Below are positions 62,325 to 64,000 of a stretch of DNA of 64,000 nt, in pieces. Position numbers and translations under genes: made by a program. The notes below the pieces were generated by a model that did no database searches, had not been told where the DNA came from, and saw nothing but the letters and a program-made list of their open reading frames with translations. The DNA lies in contig NZ_JAUOEM010000002.1 of NCBI RefSeq assembly GCF_030540875.1, positions 464,926 through 528,925 of the forward strand. Reading direction: 5' to 3'. The number at the start of each line of letters is the position of its first letter. Position 1 is the first letter of the stretch. The DNA comes from Flavivirga amylovorans (GTDB taxonomy: Bacteria; Bacteroidota; Bacteroidia; Flavobacteriales; Flavobacteriaceae).

Positions 62325-63575
62325 ATGAGTAAGTATGTTTTTATCATATTAATGTCTATACACTTTTGTTCTTTCGGGCAACAAAAAGCCTTTAAGGGAG
62401 ATCCAGACTACGCGTTTAAGGTAGCAAGAGATTTGGCCTTTAACAAACAGAGGACTCAGGCACAAGACACCCTGCTTCATATTTTAACAAAATACCCAGA
62501 CTATCATGATATCCGTTCGTTTTTAGCAAGTACATATTCTTGGGATGGCCATTATAAAAAAGCCAAAAAGGAATTTGATTATGTATTAAATAAAGCTCCA
62601 GATAGGTTAGACACCTGGGAAGCTGCTATAAAAAATGAACAATGGAGCGGGGCACCATTTAGTGCTTTAGAAATGATAAAAAAAGCCTTAAAATATTTCC
62701 CCGAAAACTCAGAGATTTTATACTTAAAAGCAAGTGCAGAAGATGCATCAAACAATCCTGAAGAAGCACTAGCAACAATAGAAACCATTTTAAAAAAGGA
62801 CTCCAAACACGAAAAAGCATTAGCCTATAAAGCTAGTTTAACCACTAAACTGAGTTTAAATACTATTGGATTAAGAGCTTCTATAGATTTATATTCTCAA
62901 GTCTTTGACCCCATGCAGTATTATCTAATAAAATACGCCAGAGCAACTAAATACGGAAGTATTCATGCCAAAATAAATATTAACAGACGATTTCAATCGA
63001 ATGGAGCACAATTTGAAATTGATATGTATCCTAGAATAGTAAACGGGTTATATGCTTACTTGAATTTTGGTATAGCTAACTCATTTTTATTTCCAGATAT
63101 AAGATATGGGGCAGAGTTATATAAATCGTTGCCTAAGGCTTTTGAAGCTTCATTAGGTTTTAGAGCTTTAAAGTTTAGTGCTACAACCACTATATATACG
63201 GGTTCTATTGGTTGGTATCAAAAAAACAATTATTGGGCATTTAGAGCATATGTAACCCCTGGCGAACCTAAAGCAAGTAAATCTGGAACCCTAAGTTTTA
63301 GAAAATATAGGAAAGATGCTAACAACTATTTTAGTGTCGATGTCGGTGCAGGTTTTTCTCCTGAAGAAAACAGGTTTAATTTTGGAGGCAATGAAGATTC
63401 CATTATCAACTTGCAGTCTCAAAAATTTAATTTAGGGTATTATTTTTCTTCAAAAAACAACAAGAATCTATGGGGAGCTCAGGCTGGCATAGCGCATCAG
63501 GAAATCAGCTTTAATCCAGGAACTTATTTCTGGATTTATTCATTTTCATTATCTTGGGACTTATTATTTAAGTAA
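62325..63575 (+). CDS. YaiO-type outer-membrane beta-barrel with N-terminal TPR
   Basis: 416 residues. Signal peptide (1-18, SFGQQK). The periplasmic TPR part (about 25-185) reads ARDLAFNKQRTQAQDTLL, with a second repeat at GHYKKAKKEFDYVLNKAPD. The C-terminal ~215 residues form an outer-membrane barrel of the YaiO family (GAQAGIAHQEISFNPGTYF; ends WIYSFSLSWDLLFK). TPR plus barrel is the architecture of polysaccharide exporters such as BcsC and PgaA, although this barrel is smaller. Secretion of the synthase product is inferred. Confidence 0.87.
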   Translation: MSKYVFIILMSIHFCSFGQQKAFKGDPDYAFKVARDLAFNKQRTQAQDTLLHILTKYPDYHDIRSFLASTYSWDGHYKKAKKEFDYVLNKAPDRLDTWEAAIKNEQWSGAPFSALEMIKKALKYFPENSEILYLKASAEDASNNPEEALATIETILKKDSKHEKALAYKASLTTKLSLNTIGLRASIDLYSQVFDPMQYYLIKYARATKYGSIHAKININRRFQSNGAQFEIDMYPRIVNGLYAYLNFGIANSFLFPDIRYGAELYKSLPKAFEASLGFRALKFSATTTIYTGSIGWYQKNNYWAFRAYVTPGEPKASKSGTLSFRKYRKDANNYFSVDVGAGFSPEENRFNFGGNEDSIINLQSQKFNLGYYFSSKNNKNLWGAQAGIAHQEISFNPGTYFWIYSFSLSWDLLFK

Positions 63576-63606
63576 TAAATTTCAATCAAAAATCAAAAAA
63601 TATTAG

Positions 63607-64000
63607 ATGAATCAGAAACTTAAAACATCTTTAGCATTTGCAAAAAACTTACTCGTTACTGGTGCCATATCTGAAACCAGCAGACAGGTTGAAATTGATA
63701 TTTGCAAGCACGTTTCTAAAGAAGACCATAAAGTTATTGTAGAGTTTGGAATGGGGCATGGTAATATTACTCAAGAGATATTGAACACGATATCACCAAC
63801 ATCAAAACTATATGCTTTTGAGGTAAAAGAAAGCTTCTGTGATCATGTAAGAAAACATATTATAGATGATAGATTAGTTATTGTTAACGACGGCGCTCAA
63901 AACTTAAAAAAACATATAAAAGAGAATGTAAATACTGTCATTTCATCCATTCCATTTTCCTTTTTTAGTAAAGAAAAAGGCTTAGCTATTATACAAGATG
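63607..64000 (+). CDS. SAM-dependent methyltransferase, partial (phospholipid methyltransferase-like)
   Basis: The first 131 codons, then the window ends. The glycine-rich SAM motif is VEFGMGHGNITQEIL (about residues 45-60), followed by an acidic strand YAFEVK and the post-motif region NTVISSIPFSFF. The pattern fits class I methyltransferases of the rRNA-dimethyltransferase/phospholipid N-methyltransferase group. If it methylates a phospholipid headgroup, it might act on the same surface glycolipid as the upstream genes; that is a guess. Confidence 0.72.
   Translation, partial: MNQKLKTSLAFAKNLLVTGAISETSRQVEIDICKHVSKEDHKVIVEFGMGHGNITQEILNTISPTSKLYAFEVKESFCDHVRKHIIDDRLVIVNDGAQNLKKHIKENVNTVISSIPFSFFSKEKGLAIIQD

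Overview
The window looks like chromosome from a marine-type member of the Flavobacteriaceae (Bacteroidota). It is AT-rich. It carries gliding-motility genes gldD/gldE, a type IX secretion C-terminal domain, a TonB-dependent receptor of the CarboxypepD-regulatory type, a single-anchor succinate dehydrogenase, the flavobacterial Suf cluster, and promoters of the Bacteroidota -33/-7 type (TTG, then TAnnTTTG). Ribosome-binding sites are mostly absent, as usual for the group. No rRNA, tRNA, CRISPR array, transposase, integrase or prophage was seen.

Layout. 0-3 kb: start of a beta-propeller phytase and its TonB-dependent receptor. 3.2-6.6 kb: rplU-rpmA, a DUF4199 protein, a DMT exporter and a metal-binding (HMA) lipoprotein whose tail seems to have been lost. 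6.6-12.2 kb: accessory region with a MITE-like repeat, a strongly structured intergenic segment, an XRE regulator beside a 24-bp perfect palindrome, a membrane coiled-coil protein, an S51 peptidase, and a predicted contractile-injection-system-type effector with a transglutaminase-like domain. 12.3-21.5 kb: housekeeping block gldD-gldE-ssb-mutY, HU, a 30-residue ribosomal protein, RNase G, an aldo/keto reductase, an OmpA lipoprotein and exonuclease III. 21.7-26 kb: a 1140-residue outer-membrane protein and an M28 peptidase. 26-30 kb: sdhCAB with a four-helix-bundle gene inserted between sdhA and sdhB. 30-41 kb: a BNR-repeat protein, a secreted matrixin protease, aminopeptidase P, aspartate kinase with a divergent ACT-domain protein, an alpha/beta hydrolase, two tandem small Cys/His proteins, and thiL. 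41.5-46 kb: an operon of four lipoproteins ending in an MbnP/MbnH-like pair. 46.8-55.6 kb: sufA-B-C-D-S-E-T with two extra small exported proteins, then DUF2480 and DUF3078 genes. 56.4-64 kb: Hpt, receiver, HEAT-repeat membrane protein, GT2 synthase, LTA-synthase-like transferase with a TPR tail, TPR/YaiO-type outer-membrane barrel, and a truncated methyltransferase.

The most notable candidate system is the last block. It resembles a synthase-dependent exopolysaccharide machine (polymerase, periplasmic phospho-transferase, TPR-barrel exporter) controlled by a phosphorelay without a DNA-binding output. The TPR modules of the transferase and of the barrel protein are visibly related. The second candidate is the orphan effector at 9.8 kb. 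Several families of short dispersed repeats (MITE-like elements, 'cagt'-rich strings and 8-bp tandem repeats) lie between genes and interrupt the suf and sdh operons.
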